In this document: piece after piece, positions 34,900 to 47,040 of the stretch
How the letters are laid out: the number at the start of each line of letters is the position of its first letter
Position numbering within the stretch: position 1 is the stretch's first letter
From: Isoetes taiwanensis
Lineage: Eukaryota; Streptophyta; Lycopodiopsida; Isoetales; Isoetaceae
Reading direction: 5' to 3'
Assembly (NCBI GenBank): GCA_021234155.1
Contig: JAJEKV010000181.1
Coordinates: forward strand, 560,001 to 624,000
Length of the DNA stretch: 64,000 bases
Notes under the pieces: generated by a model
Told to the model about the DNA's origin: nothing
The model's database searches: none
What the model saw: only the letters and a program-made list of their open reading frames with translations
Made by a program: the position numbers and the translations under genes

Positions 34900-36635
34900 G
34901 ATGGCCGTGCTGTACCCTTGCCCCACTTTTTTTTGCTTTCAATGAGTATATCTTCTAAAATTCTAAATTTAAGAATACCCTGGAATCTTTTTTTTACATG
35001 CAGTCCCAACATCACAAAAATCTCGTGGAAGAGGCACAATTTTACAGTTAATTTGAACACTAAGCATAAGCGCTGCCGCCCTAATATGTCGGTTCCTCCA
35101 TCAAATAAGTGGTCTGGAGATTAGACAAAGATTGGCCGTTGGCATTTGGAAGGGTGAAGAAGCAAAAGATTGCCGCTCCCGATAAGATCTTAATTCTAAG
35201 TCCTCGCTTCGGCTTGCTCTAATGATATTTTATTTGATAAAACTTTCAATGTAGGACCTTGTCATCTGTGATAGAACCCCCTTCTTTGGTGTTGAAGGGT
35301 TGTAAACACGGATTCTTGAGACACTGCCAAAATTTGGTGGCAAGTTGAAGTCACAGTGTTTAGAAAGAAAAAGGATTTATTATTTTGGTATAAGGATAAG
35401 AAAAGTTCAATTGATATGTACAAGAAGGCCGGGGTAGTTCTATCTATCGCTACTCTAGACGTAAAAATGCTTAGGTTACCTTATCTTATCTTATCTAGAA
35501 AAATTTTTGACTTCGTATATAGAAGATATGCCAAAGGGCAAGTTATATCACACTAAAAAGCTGTATATGTTTAACTATTTTTCTTCTTTAATGAAGAAGA
35601 CAACAGGAACAGACAAAAGGCTGGTCCCTCTTAATTGCCAAGATTTGGACTGAAAGGACCTAGAAGGAATGAAGGAGGATGGGACTCTCACCTCCAATGA
35701 GCTATGCATGGAAATCTCAAGAGTGAATGAAAAATTGTTCAATACATCCAATGTTTTGAAGGGTATAAAGCACTATGGTTACCAGGTTTCTGTTAAGAGG
35801 AGAAAAATCCTGCTAGAAAAAATGTCAGTGAAGAAAATCCGAGTGATGAAGAGGAGTCAGAAACAGAGAGGACAAGGCATTCTTAGTTTATGGATCCCAA
35901 TGAGCAAATTAGACTAATGCAGAGCGACACTCAGAAGATGGAAAGTCTGGTCCAGTCACAAAATAGTGTTGGATATAAAACAACTAAAAGTGTGCATTGG
36001 TGATATTGTCCATTTTAATCACAGGGAGTTCAATGCAACTCACATGCTGGAGATTCTAAAGCTATGATACATCATCATATGTTAGATTCGATGCTAGTAG
36101 ATGCAATTCCATTTAACAAAGTGATTGGTGAGTTGTTCAAGTAGAGCACGGAGGGGGACATGAGCAAGGAGGTTCTAGCCTGGGGGATGCACTTAATAAT
36201 AAAAGGGTATGGGCATCTGAGTTTGGAGGGTGCCCAAAAACATCCCTAGTATACTAATCTTTGGAACCTAATTTAACCCCTAAAGTATATATTTTGCCAC
36301 AGATAATGGCGAAAAAGCCCCCTAATGGTAAGTATACAAAAACGAAATGGTAATAAATAAATAAAAAGAAAGCCTTTATCGTATGCACATGTCCCCTACT
36401 ACAAAGAATACTAAATCCCTGGGGGTTCTAGATGGATGGGCAGCATTTGATGTGAGCAACTCAGGTGTTATAGACAGAGAGGAAGGTCCTACAGAGGAAC
36501 AATGATTAGAACTGTAAAAGGGAGTATAGAGTGTTGTCAGCAGAGATGCTACCCATTAAGCTTGCCACCATCAGCCATGGTTAAAACACTAAGCAAGTGC
36601 CAACTATATGAAATAACATTATTTGTTTATTTGGA
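34900..36635. other. Spacer with an unrecognised ORF
   Basis: The best frame is plus 35669-35917 (starts MKEDGTLTSNELCMEISRVN, basic C-terminus). No domain is recognised and the frame is not supported by neighbours. Confidence 0.3.
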
Positions 36636-36639
36636 CTTC

Positions 36640-37140
36640 CAGTTGCCCGTCTCGACTTGCTAGTCGAGAAAGGCTCCGAGTCCTTTCTTTTCGCATTCCT
36701 AGGGACTTCTTTGACCCTGAATCCTTCTTTTTTGCCTTCTTGAGGACTTTCTCGACTCGTGAGTTGAGGAATGCCCCAAGTCCTTGGTTTTTGCCTGGTC
36801 CCTTGCTTTTGCGTTTCTAAAGACTTTCTTGGCTCATGAGTCGAGAAAAGCCTCGAGATCTTTGTTCTTTCCTTTCTAAGGATTTTCTCGACTTGTGAGT
36901 TCAAAATTGTCTCAATTCCTTGGTTTTTGCTTTTCTGAGGACTTTCTTGACTTGGGAGTCAGAAAAGCCCCCCAGTCCTTTGTTTTTGCATTTTTGAGGA
37001 TTTTCTTGACTCGAAAAAGGGGAATCCTTCATTTTTGCCTTTTTGAGAACTTTCGTAACTCTTGAGTTGAAAAAAGCCCTGAGTCCTTTGCCTTTGCCTT
37101 TCAGGGAACTTTCTCGACTCGTGATTTGAGAAAGGACTTG
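36640..37140. repeat. Tandem repeat, ~75-80 bp unit, with CTTTCTCGACTC core
   Basis: About six imperfect units each contain TTTCTTGACTC or TTTCTCGACTC, then GAGTCGAGAAA-like sequence, then AGTCCTTNGTTTTTGC. On the minus strand the array stays open for long stretches and translates to a lysine/serine-rich repeat (SRESPQEGKKEGF and similar). The unit is close to a multiple of three, but copies differ in length, so coding is doubtful. Confidence 0.8.
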
Positions 37141-37439
37141 CTCTGAGCTTCCACATTTATAGACTATGAAGATCAATATCATTTTACAAGGTGGCATGAA
37201 AATAAGATTCTTGTGCCACTTTGTTAAATGATATTAATTTTTATGTTATATCAGTTATATCATGTGTTGCTTCGAGCGATGATCTTTCTCAACTCGCAAA
37301 TCAAGAAGTCTGGTTCAGACCTAGTTGTCTATTTGTTCGCTTTGTAGCATCACTCAACTGACTTAGTTTTTTCGTTTGCAACTGATATGGGTGGTTTTTT
37401 AATTCACATACTCAAAAAAGCATGTGGGCGACACATGTG

Positions 37440-37522
37440 CTGCACAGGTGCTGACTGCCCTTCATTGCCCTTCAAACTGCCCTTCATTGCCCTTCCATAG
37501 CCCTTCATTGCCCTTCAAAAAA
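37440..37522. repeat. Short tandem repeat of TGCCCTTCATTGCCCTTC
   Basis: Several copies of a TGCCCTTCA(T/A) motif are joined head to tail. Confidence 0.85.
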
Positions 37523-37736
37523 TCATGAGTATTTTCTATTATATAAAGGATATAATGAGCATATTAGTGGTGCAAATGATGATGACATAAATTATTTGGT
37601 GAAGGTGCTTATATGTGCTGTGATGGTCAAAAAACTGGGTAGGTCAATAAAAAAGTTACCCATATCCCAACCAGATAATACATGCTCAGTAGCAATGGAA
37701 GGCATTGAATTGTCAATACACTAATAGAAACAAGAC

Positions 37737-38364
37737 TCCTTCAAACAAATGGAAGACTTTGTGCAGATATGTCCTTATAGAGGGACACCAGGATGATGAC
37801 GTAGATGATGAAGATGAGAAGAAAAAAACTATCAAGAAAAACCAGGGAATCCTTATTAGACCAATATGATCTGATACTGTGCAAAGATAATAGCTGGATG
37901 AAATGGATAGAGAGCTGGGGCTTGTGGCAAAGGGGTATGTTTAAAGAGAGTCAAGGAGAGTTGCCAACAAGGCCAGGTCCTAACCTATTTTGCAAATCAT
38001 TTATGAAGAAGATACAGGGCTTAACGGACAAGGAAACGCTCGATGTGCAGACCAAAATATTGGATGGCATAATTTTGCTAAGGAAAACAAGGGATTCAAA
38101 AATGCAAGATGCAAAGAACTATGCAATGGTCCTGAAGAAGAGAGTGCATTGGAAGAGGGCATCGCAGAATCCCGTAGTGTTGACTGCAATGAAAGCCAAG
38201 ATTTCAAATACTATAAGGTAAAGACCTCCCGTAATGACGATGATACGAAGGAACTAGACCTTGGGTCACAAAGCATTTGTTGGTCTGAACTAGCAGCTGA
38301 CTCCGCCCCTTTATTTGCCACGAACATGATTGAAGACCCCACCTTTTTTCTAGGACAACGCTGA
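37737..38364 (+). other. Unrecognised, frame-broken coding-like segment
   Basis: Plus-strand frames with balanced composition occur: TPSNKWKTLCRYVLIEGHQD followed by an acidic run near 37740, and RSVDCNESQDFKYYKVKTSR to SICWSELAADSAPLFATNMI ending at 38362. Frame changes separate them. They look like exon relics of one gene, but no family is recognised. Confidence 0.3.
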
Positions 38365-38612
38365 TCTAGAATATTGGTATACATATTTGGATATGACCAA
38401 TATGGATGCTTTCATTTTCTTATCTTCTGCATGCCCAACAATCAGACAAATCAGATATTAATTTCAACCAGAAGATCTTGTATTCCATATATGAGTTGGA
38501 ACGTGAATGTAGAGTTGGTCTTACAAAGTCATCAAGTTTTTCCAATATTATTTTGATTTTCGTTTCTCGACAAGTGTAGTGGTCAAGTGAACATCATTAT
38601 GTTGATAAGTTC

Positions 38613-38819
38613 ATGGTCTCTCAAGAAAATATGGAAACATGGAGGAGTGGGAGACTTATAGAGGACATGCCATCATTTGATAAGGTCAGCGTTGATGGTA
38701 CTACATGTTCAATCTACAGGATTCCTATACGGCCAAGGGTTATCTTGGTCGAGGAAGATCAAATCGTGTGCGAGTGGTATATGAATGGCCCTGGGGATTC
38801 ACCTTTGATCGGCGTATAA
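38613..38819 (+). other. Unrecognised 68-codon ORF
   Basis: The frame starts MVSQENMETWRSGRLIEDMP and ends IVCEWYMNGPGDSPLIGV. It has natural-looking composition and follows the coding-like segment at 37.7-38.4 kb on the same strand. No family was assigned; possibly a captured exon. Confidence 0.3.
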
Positions 38820-39320
38820 CCCATGAGAGTTCAATGGAAGGGGTTTTTTTAGACCATTTTCCTAAGTATACTCCGTATACTTAGGAGTTAGGGGTGTTTC
38901 TAAGCACTTATCTAGTGCAAATTTTATATGCAGAGGGGCCAAAGTGCCTTTCAAAAATGCATATTCAATGGGTTTTTTTTTGCTACTCTTAGAATGCAGA
39001 TGCCATACCCCCTTATATGTAAGTGCATCCTTCGGAATGAATGGGCTGGTTTCCCAAGGAGCTATATTATTTGGATTGAAGCTAATATCTCTAGCTGGGG
39101 ACTGAAACTGTCTAGTCGTACTTGAATGCACTTCATTACCATCTCAAAATAAAAGGAGAGATGGAAAGAGTCAGGATGAAGATGATAAATTTGATGACGA
39201 CGTAGCCAACAGCCAAGAGAAATCCTCTGAACAACAAACAAATCGAAGGCATGGATGAGCTGGTAGCGGAGCAAGTAATTGAGTGACTTCAACTAAGTTG
39301 AGTAGCCTTTCCATAATCAG

Positions 39321-39644
39321 TTGGATGTGACGCTCTCGTTCTCAACTTGCGAGCCAAGAACCCCGCGAACATTACTAACTAATAGTGTTTATCATTTTAG
39401 AGCTCTTGGTTTAGGTTCATTATCAGCAGAGTCACACTCAGAGGTATCTGAACACACTTCATCTTTTATGCCCCCATGTAATGAATCTTGTGCAAATCAA
39501 GAACAACGTGTGGAACAAGATTCGACTGCAAATGAAGCTTCAGGCTCACAAAGAAGCATGGAAAGAATCAGCCTCCTGGATCTGGATCCCAAACAAGAAA
39601 TTTATTCAGAGCTAAACTCAAATTGGGATCCAGAGGGGTCATAA
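39321..39644 (+). other. Unrecognised 107-codon ORF
   Basis: A Ser/Glu-rich plus-strand frame (ends DLDPKQEIYSELNSNWDPEGS). It is low-complexity-like and no domain was seen. Confidence 0.25.
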
Positions 39645-40019
39645 AATTTGTAATTTTTTTTTATCTCAATGCAGTCCTAGCTGTAGTACCAAGATGGTGA
39701 TGTCCCTGAGCTCAACACCCCCAAGCGAAAGCCATTGTTGATTGGTGCGTTGAGCGGGGACTCGAAGTGGCCATCTGGTCGTCTATAGCGAAGAGAAATT
39801 TTGTGAATGTGCTCTCCATATTCGAATGGTCTATGTATATAATGTGAAATGCCTGAATCTAAAATGAATAATTTCCCAACTGTTCAAACTTAGCAACTTT
39901 TGATAATTATTTCTGGCTAATAGAACTATAATTGTTAATTATGAAATTCCTCTCTTCTAGGTGGCAGAGATTTTGGCATAGCTCCTGCTCAAAACATCCT
40001 CTTATTAGAGCTTTGGGAT

Positions 40020-40217
40020 ATGCTTGCTTGTCTTCGTAGGTGTCACATTCGTGCAAGGGATCATGAGGAAAGGAAGATGATTTTCCAACTTCATGGGCCA
40101 CAAAAGGATCCTCAAGCATTGCATGAGATTCAGTGGCGGTTGGGGAAGAAGTTTTTTGACCCGGACGTTGAAGAAAGGATACAACAAAAGGGTGGTGAAT
40201 TCATTTGGAAGGGCTAA
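40020..40217 (+). other. Unrecognised 65-codon ORF
   Basis: MLACLRRCHIRARDHEERKM to DPDVEERIQQKGGEFIWKG; charged and probably helical. No domain is recognised. It lies 150 bp before the GGAAACCCTTCC repeat cluster. Confidence 0.25.
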
Positions 40218-40371
40218 CTCGTGGCGCAGAAGAACAACAAGATGCTCAATAGCATGGAACCCCTTCCCACCACCCCAACCCCTTCCGCAAGCATGCCCTA
40301 CTGCTAGTTTTTTAAATTAAAGTACCTCAAATACACGATGGTTCTAAGTACTCCCTATTTGGGTTGGGCTC

Positions 40372-40705
40372 CCATGGAAACCCTTCCAAATTTCCATGGA
40401 AACCCTTCCTATTTTCCATGGAAACCCAAGGAAAATAAATCCTGGTTTTAATGGAAAATTGGAAGGGTTTCCAATTTGAAAATCGGAAGGATTTCCTCGG
40501 AAAATGGGAAGGGTTTCCATTTTTTTTTTCCAAGGCGCACGCGGCCCAACACGCACGCCGCCATTAATGGTGCACGCTCATAAATATGCAGGACACTCAA
40601 GAATTTAAATTTTAATTCAAATGGAAACCCTTCCTATTTTCCAAACCCATGGGAAAATAGGAAGGGTTTCCACAAATGGGGGAAAATAGGAAGGGTTTCC
40701 ACGTT
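40372..40705. repeat. Cluster of GGAAACCCTTCCTATTTTCC in both orientations
   Basis: Eight or so copies of a ~20 bp motif (GGAAACCCTTCC plus an A/T-rich tail) alternate with their reverse complement GGAAGGGTTTCC between 40376 and 40700, forming overlapping inverted repeats. The cluster immediately precedes the MULE-like transposase relic and could derive from its terminal inverted repeat. Confidence 0.8.
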
Positions 40706-40721
40706 TCATCAAAAAACATTT

Positions 40722-40811
40722 AAGGGTGCTTCTTGCGCTTTGCTCTCTGCCATTGCATCTCAAAATTTTTAAGGGCGCTTCTTGCGCTTTGCTCTCCGCC
40801 ATTGCATCTCC
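40722..40811. repeat. 49 bp tandem duplication
   Basis: Two copies of GCTTCTTGCGCTTTGCTCTC and TGCCATTGCATCTC (second copy CGCCATTGCATCTC), period 49 bp, sit just upstream of the transposase start codon. Confidence 0.9.
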
Positions 40812-40813
40812 TT

Positions 40814-43800
40814 ATGGATCCGGAGGTTGACGCATTTGAAGAATGCGAGGAGGATGCTTCTACCGATTCATCACTATATGATTCGGACGAAACTGTAAGT
40901 GATTTTGCTTTTGAAAATATTTACAATGCTGCAAGTTTTGAGGATTTACAAGATGAAGACAATGCAAGACCAAATGTGGAGTATGATCCCTTGGAAGAGG
41001 AACGTTACATTCAACGTTTTCCTCCTATTCCTGTTATCGCCTCTGCTGAGGGCTACATTTTTAACGAAGCTTCATATTATTTGATGGTGCATTGTGTCCA
41101 AAATTCCGTCCATCCCTCTGTTCAAGATGTCCTTCAAGCAGATCCTAATTTTCCTGCGGGGTATGTTTGCCAAACACAAAAGCCACGAGATACACAAATC
41201 ATAACGAGGTGGTCGAGCTTCCAGGAGAAGTTGCAAGTCCATACTGAAATCTCGCCTTCTCCTGGCGCTTGACCTTTGGCAAATGGCTCTACATCCCACC
41301 ATCGTGGATGTGGAAGCAAATCATTTTGAGCTCATGTCGAAGGTGGTCTACGCCACTTGCCTATATGTCCTACCCTAGATAACATCAAGAAGGTATGGCG
41401 ATTGGAGCCAAGTTTCATGGCATTCCGAAGATTATGTGAGGCAATGCATAGAAGTATGTGGGTGCGCCCCCGTCCGACGGAAGCCTCACGAGGAGATAAG
41501 AGTTATTCAATTATGAGGAGATAGTGCCATATCACACCTTGGAAAGTCGAGTGGAGCAGTTACAAATAGATCACAGGGTCAGGTTGATTCGACGCCATAC
41601 TAGGGATTGGATGAATGATATGATATGTGTTGATTACATCTGTCATCGAGGGGAAAGTGCACGGAGGCGTGGTCTGTGTCAGGGAAGACAGACAAGAAGG
41701 AGTTTCAAGATAAGATCGCGGGTTTCGCCTTCGCGCATTGATACCAAGCAACCGAAAGTACGATAGTTCTGCTACAATACACATTCGTGTTGGGCATGAT
41801 GGACACAACCTGTGGTCTGAAGATGACGAGTGGTCCCGGCTCTTGCATCCCTTTGTTGCAGAGGTGACTGCCAACATGCTGCTGGACACGAGAGATTTTC
41901 AAGCTGTGTGGAGTAATATGTTAGAGAGAGGAAAGGAGTTGTGTCGCACCACCACACCAGTGGAGAGAGCCACTTATCGCTTCAAGGTGATCCACGAGGA
42001 CATATGGCACATTGGTTACCACTTACGTATAAAAGGTATGTACACTTATCCAATATGGAAGGAATGAAATAAGTTTTTTTTGTTTTTTGGGTTACCACGC
42101 CTATTGTGTTGCAGGTCATTACTCGAGCCAGATTGGGATGCCGTAGTGGGATGGATGCTTGGGTTAGATCAGGAAAGGTCATATACCACCAACCCTATGC
42201 ACCCGACCATGATGACCCGACTAGGCGGCCTTGGATTGTTGTCATCCAGGACAAATGGATGCTGGAACAAGCTATAAAGTACAGTCCAAATGGTGGTTGG
42301 ACCATGGATTCCATGTTCAGAACTAACATGTACGGTTGTCCACTATATGTTGCACATGTCCCTAATCTCAATGGTATCGGCGTGCCTGTTTTCTACATGT
42401 GTGCACCATTGTCCCCGGGGAGCACCATGAGAGATTGGCATTGGGAGTGATCCTGCGTGCAGTCTTTGCCCGCATGGGCAGCGTTCGACCTAGGGCTATT
42501 ACGATAGACCTCGATAATGCATAACGAGCAGCGTTAGATGATGTCATTCTCGAGGACCCGCATTGCTGGCTAGGGGAGACACAGGTGAACCCTTTATGGA
42601 AGTTATTATGTAATGCATATCATATCGCGTATTGTATTGTCTGCAGATCGCATGTCATGTTCTTGCGTGTTGGTTCCATTGAAACGGGCGTGGCTAAAGT
42701 ATCTGCTACCGAAGGCAATTCCTCTATTACGTGTACATATGGCATCACCTCGAAGTCGTTAATCGCTATCCCCTTGCAGGTTCCAGATCAAGCAAGAAAG
42801 AAAGACATCTACTCTCGCCTTTCTCTCATGATGACTTGCACCAGCAAATGGGACTATCTTGACCATCTTTACGAGTTTATGGAGAACTACAAGGATAATG
42901 AGAGTGTTATGAGGTAACCCATGTATGGTTGACCACAATTACTGAAAATACAACTCACGGAAAAGTGATTGCATGTAGTTATCTGCGCCACAACTGGATA
43001 CACATTGGGATGGCAAATGGCAGAAGCATGCTAGGATGTTCTCTCACTCGCATTGCGACACCACAAACTTGACATAGGTGCAATGGCAAATTTTGAAGGT
43101 GCAGATTCTGCAACGCAACGTGAATGTTCGCATGTTCCACATGTTATTCACCTTGATTGGTTATCCAGAGGGAGGGGTTCCCATCCAGTGTTGTTTACGT
43201 ACCCGTATTTTACGTTTACATACGTCACGTACCTTCCTCACAGTACTATACGTACTATACCTTTAAGTTGACAGGTCAAATTGAGCTCTTGTTTTATTAA
43301 TACCGTACTTAACGTATTAATACGTACAGTACGTATGATACGTACTTTAAAAAAAAAAGCGTCCAAATGACATTAGATCAATAGAATTGGTAAAATTATA
43401 CATTAGGAAATATACATTATTATGTATTATTGAATAAGAGTAAAAAACACATTAGGAGACTTTAGACCTTAAGGAAATTATGGAATTGTAGTTAAAAAAA
43501 AAAAATTAAATAAAGAATAAAAAACAAGCTTCTTGCAAATAAAAACCCAAAACCTTTGCGTTTCCCCCTCTTTCTTCTTATCCTAGCCGCCGAATCGGAA
43601 TGGAGATGGAGATGCAGACCCACCTTTCTCCTTGTTTTGTCATGGCAGGAGGAAGATCTTCTCCTTAATACTTCAGTAGCTTGCATTCATGCCAAGAAAG
43701 AAATACAGAGGTCAGCGGCAGTTAATAGCTCCGGATGCAACAAATGAGCAACAATTACGTAAATTTATTTGTCTGTGGGTGTAGATTGCAAAGTAGAATA

Positions 43801-44214
43801 TATCACTCTTAAATAGATATATTTTGGATCGAAAACTTTGAGAAATGCTTAATTTTCTAGAGTAATATATTCTGGTTCATTATTTAAAACTTGAAGTTCT
43901 TCATATTAGTTGTTATTGCAACTATTTCAACTGCAATACAAGAAATAATAGTTCTAAAAAATTACAGGAAGTACTTAACGTACTATACGTAAAGTACGTA
44001 TTTTACGTATTTAATAAGTATTTTATAATTCCAAAAAGCGTATTTAAAGTACTTTTTAAATGAAGAAGAAGAAGAAGAGATTTTAAATGAGAGGTATGCA
44101 TACGGTATTAATACGTTAAGTACGTATAATACCCGTACCGTACTAAACGTACCGTACACTGTTCCCATCGGAGGCTCCATGTTGGAGTTGTCAAAGCAGC
44201 GCCAAGAACTTGGT
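40814..44214 (+). pseudogene. MULE-like transposase, decayed, split by a hAT-type insertion
   Basis: The frame opens at 40814 with an acidic N-terminus (MDPEVDAFEECEEDASTDSS) and runs to 41272. Conserved pieces then follow in changing frames: ATYRFKVIHEDIWHIGYHLR (about 41970), IVVIQDKWMLEQAIKYSPNG and GWTMDSMFRTNMYGCPLYVA with VPVFYM (42230-42400). This is the DxxFxTN...PL pattern around the first catalytic Asp of MULE-type DDE transposases. ITIDLDNA then a TAA stop at 42522 marks the probable second Asp, and HVLACWFH plus KRAWLKYLLPK (about 42650-42700) the CxxH region. The C-terminal piece 43078-43185 reads RNVNVRMFHMLFTLIGYPEG and resumes at 44170 as GGSMLELSKQRQELG. Multiple stops and frameshifts make it inactive. 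Superfamily assignment is from motif pattern. Confidence 0.7.
43178..44169. mobile_element. 976 bp non-autonomous hAT-type element with 8 bp target duplication
   Basis: The body 43186-44161 starts CAGTGT and ends ACACTG. Identical 8-mers TTCCCATC flank it at 43178-43185 and 44162-44169. CAGTG-type termini plus an 8 bp duplication are diagnostic for hAT elements. Subterminal regions on both sides are dense in TACGTA/GTACGTA motifs in both orientations, typical of transposase-binding arrays. The interior has no transposase; it holds A-runs and a GAA microsatellite near 44064. Removing the element plus one 8-mer joins the host transposase frame exactly. Confidence 0.92.
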
Positions 44215-45072
44215 ATGCACTATATTTTTTAAGCTCGCTTCAATTCAACTAACTAGTATATTCTCCAACTGCCCTATAGACGCCAGTGGGCGATTTGGAA
44301 GGCGCGGCTGTAGCAAGCGATTAGCAGCAGTTGAGGTACAATCTGTCAAGGTAGAATCCATTTGGATGGATGTAGAGACCACTTTTTTATTTTGCTAGAA
44401 AACAGCCTTAGGCTTTGCTTATTGCCACGACAATTTACATAAGCAAAAAGAAGAAGTAGAGAAGCAATGAAAGGAAAAAAATTGCACGTTGAGTGCTTTT
44501 ATTTATAATATTTGGACACAATACATTTGGAGTTCTGGATTGGGTTAAAACCCAAGCGTTTCTAATATTTATCAAAGGAAATAAGAATGTCGTAGAGGAT
44601 TCATGATCTCCCAATTGATAAATGCGCTCCACCTTCAAGCATTCAAGATGAAAAGGATTCAAAAAATTTTCACTAGAATTAAGCTATTCTTCAAGGAAAT
44701 AGATGCAATTATTTACATGCTTATTGCATGTGCTAATTATTTGTATGCTATATGAAATGCAGTACCAACGTCCCTAAACAAAATACTTACCAATTGAAAG
44801 CAATACTGTGCAAAACCTGATGAGCCCGGGTTCGAATTGAGAAATCAGCTTTTAATCTGAATATCAGTGAGATTAGCAAGGCATAAGTTCCAGGAATATA
44901 ACTAGCTAAATCAGTGAGATTATAATAAGTTCCAAGAATATAATCAGTGAGATTAGCAAGGCATAAGATTTGGAATATAACCAACTACTTTTGAAAAACT
45001 GAAGATGTCTAAGGAAGCAAAAACAAACTTCTGTGCTATAACAAACTTCTGTGCTATAATAAACAGATATTC
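44215..45072. other. Spacer with short local repeats
   Basis: No gene recognised. ATCAGTGAGATTAGCAAGGC and GAATATAA recur in a partly tandem pattern at 44865-44990, and a 19-bp sequence ACAAACTTCTGTGCTATAA is doubled just before the LTR. Confidence 0.5.
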
Positions 45073-46677
45073 TGTGACGTTCCACATATTTATACGCCTT
45101 TTTAAGTATAAATACGTGACACGTCACTATGAATAATTAATGGCACATTAATTATTCATAAGCTAAGGTTAGCTATGTTAATAATTAAATTATAAAGGTG
45201 GAAACCTAACCTTAAACCCTAATTCGAATTTAAGGCTTAATCTAATATTAAAAGGGCCTAAAATACCAAATTAGTTAATATTAGCCAACCCGGAGCTGCC
45301 ACCTGGCCCAAATCGATTGGGCAAGGCAGGGTTTCCATTTTGGACACCCAAATTAGGGCTTTTGTGCCCCAATTCGAATTAGGAGCAATTGGAGATGGGG
45401 AGGAGGAGCAAAGCAGCCGGGCACCCTTCAAAGAATCGAGATGGAGCCATCCCAAGCCCGATTCGGACCTGTTAGTCCAGAGCTTAGTTGTGTTATCTCA
45501 GAGGGTAGCCTGTTGGGCACTTGTTGTGTTCATTTCTTCCGTTCTCTCTATGCTTTTACTTGTAGGAACTAACCCTTGATTGCAAAGGTGAGTTCTCTTT
45601 ATCTCCCATTCGGTCTTGCTCTTAAAGGATGGATTGATAGTTCTTTGCATAGTATTACTCTTGAAATGGGGAAATAAGGGGGTAGAGACCTCTGAGCCGT
45701 GTTTATTAGTATGCTCCTAGGTAGATCCCCCCAGTATTTCCCATTAGTTGCGGCCCGTGTACAAGAGACCACCGAAGTCGTGGATGCTATGGAGTGACTT
45801 AGCACCAAACAAGGGACACAAAGGTGAAGTGGGGGTGGGGTCTTGCACGAACATAAAAGGCTCCCCGAGACTCCTACAAAGGGACTAGGCCTAATAGCCG
45901 GCCCAGCTGAGCTAGGGCGCGATCCAGGCGGGTATGGGTCCGACACTCCCCGGGTACAGAGGTGTGACCATGGGGCATCCCGTACTTTGAGTAGATTTAG
46001 GGCGCAGTAAGTCGGCACGGATGCGAGGGTCGCCGATGCGCATCGTATTCTCTAGTCCACCCATGGAACCACCGGGTGATCCCCGAAGGGGACGATCCCC
46101 ACCGCCTCATCTGGACGGGCTTCATGAACCCCCGTAGTAGGCTCGGCGGGTGATACCTTGAGTCTCAGATCCCGAAGGCTATAGTGACGCCATAGCATGA
46201 TTCGACTCATCTGCAAAGTGTGCACAGGAGGGGCGGATGGAGTGGACAACCCTAGCCGATGTTCTATGCCAGCCAACGCCAGGTTATATCTCTGTCTGCT
46301 GATCTCTTGAGACCGAGCCGTCAGTCTATCCTCACAGGAGTCTGAACCGGGGTAGAACCTGGGGTTTGGGGTGTTTTCCTTAGGATTAGATGCATATTCT
46401 TTGCCGTTAGTACTTGGATGGATGTGCCACCTTTCGTGGTGGTTATTTATATATATGATTTATGCTGTGTGCTAACATGTATTCACGCTTCCGCGACTTA
46501 GGAGCCCCATTGAAGGCGTGGGCCGAATGACACCTCCGTGTCCTTCACCCGGGCATCTTTCTATAGATGGTCCGAGTTAGACGGAGGGCCCTGCTCATGG
46601 TGAGCTGATTGCCATGGGAGGGGGAAGTCCCCGTATGTATACGTCCGGAGCGCCGTATATATTCAGGGAGCGTCACA
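45073..46677 (+). mobile_element. 1,605 bp LTR (5' LTR of a truncated retrotransposon)
   Basis: It begins TGTGACGTTCC and ends GGAGCGTCACA, giving an 11 bp terminal inverted repeat with one mismatch and canonical TG...CA ends. A primer binding site follows immediately, which orients the element on the plus strand. A TATA-like AGTATAAATA lies near 45104. The second half is GC-rich. No 3' LTR, gag or pol is found in the window, and no target duplication can be checked because the right end of the element is missing. Confidence 0.88.
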
Positions 46678-46678
46678 G

Positions 46679-46690
46679 TGGTATCAGAGC
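46679..46690 (+). promoter_or_regulatory. Retrotransposon primer binding site, initiator-Met tRNA
   Basis: TGGTATCAGAGC lies one base after the LTR end. This is the standard plant retrotransposon sequence complementary to the 3' end of initiator methionine tRNA. Confidence 0.95.
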
Positions 46691-47040
46691 CATGATTTTG
46701 GTGGACCAGATCATAGCACTGGCCATGTACTAACGCGTTAGACCGTTAAGTAGAGAGGATAGCTTTAGAGTAGCCTTAGACCTCTTTGGTACTGTGGTTG
46801 ATGGATTTGCTAGTAAGTAATTTGTTGGTGCGTAAACTTTTAGTTCTCTTTGTAAGAGGGGATGTGGACCGACCATATTTCGCAAAGGGTTATTCGAACG
46901 CGCAAATAGGCGGCGCCATCGACTCCGGGACCTCAGGAATGATCTACGGGCGACATGGGACGGCAGTCGAGGGAGTGTGGTCCCCACGAAGTCGGCCGAA
47001 ACCCTAAGTGGCGGGCAGGGGGTACCCCGCGTCTCCTACC
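46691..47040 (+). mobile_element. Retrotransposon leader remnant, cut off
   Basis: The GC-rich sequence after the primer site has no gag frame. It ends around an inverted repeat, AAACCCTAAGTGGCGGGCA / TGCCCGCCAC, at 46999-47077. The rest of the element is missing, probably by deletion or insertion of another sequence. Confidence 0.6.

Noticed and set aside
44826-44840. tRNA gene at GGGTTCGAATT
   Set aside because: A B-box-like sequence is present, but there is no A box or paired acceptor stem upstream.
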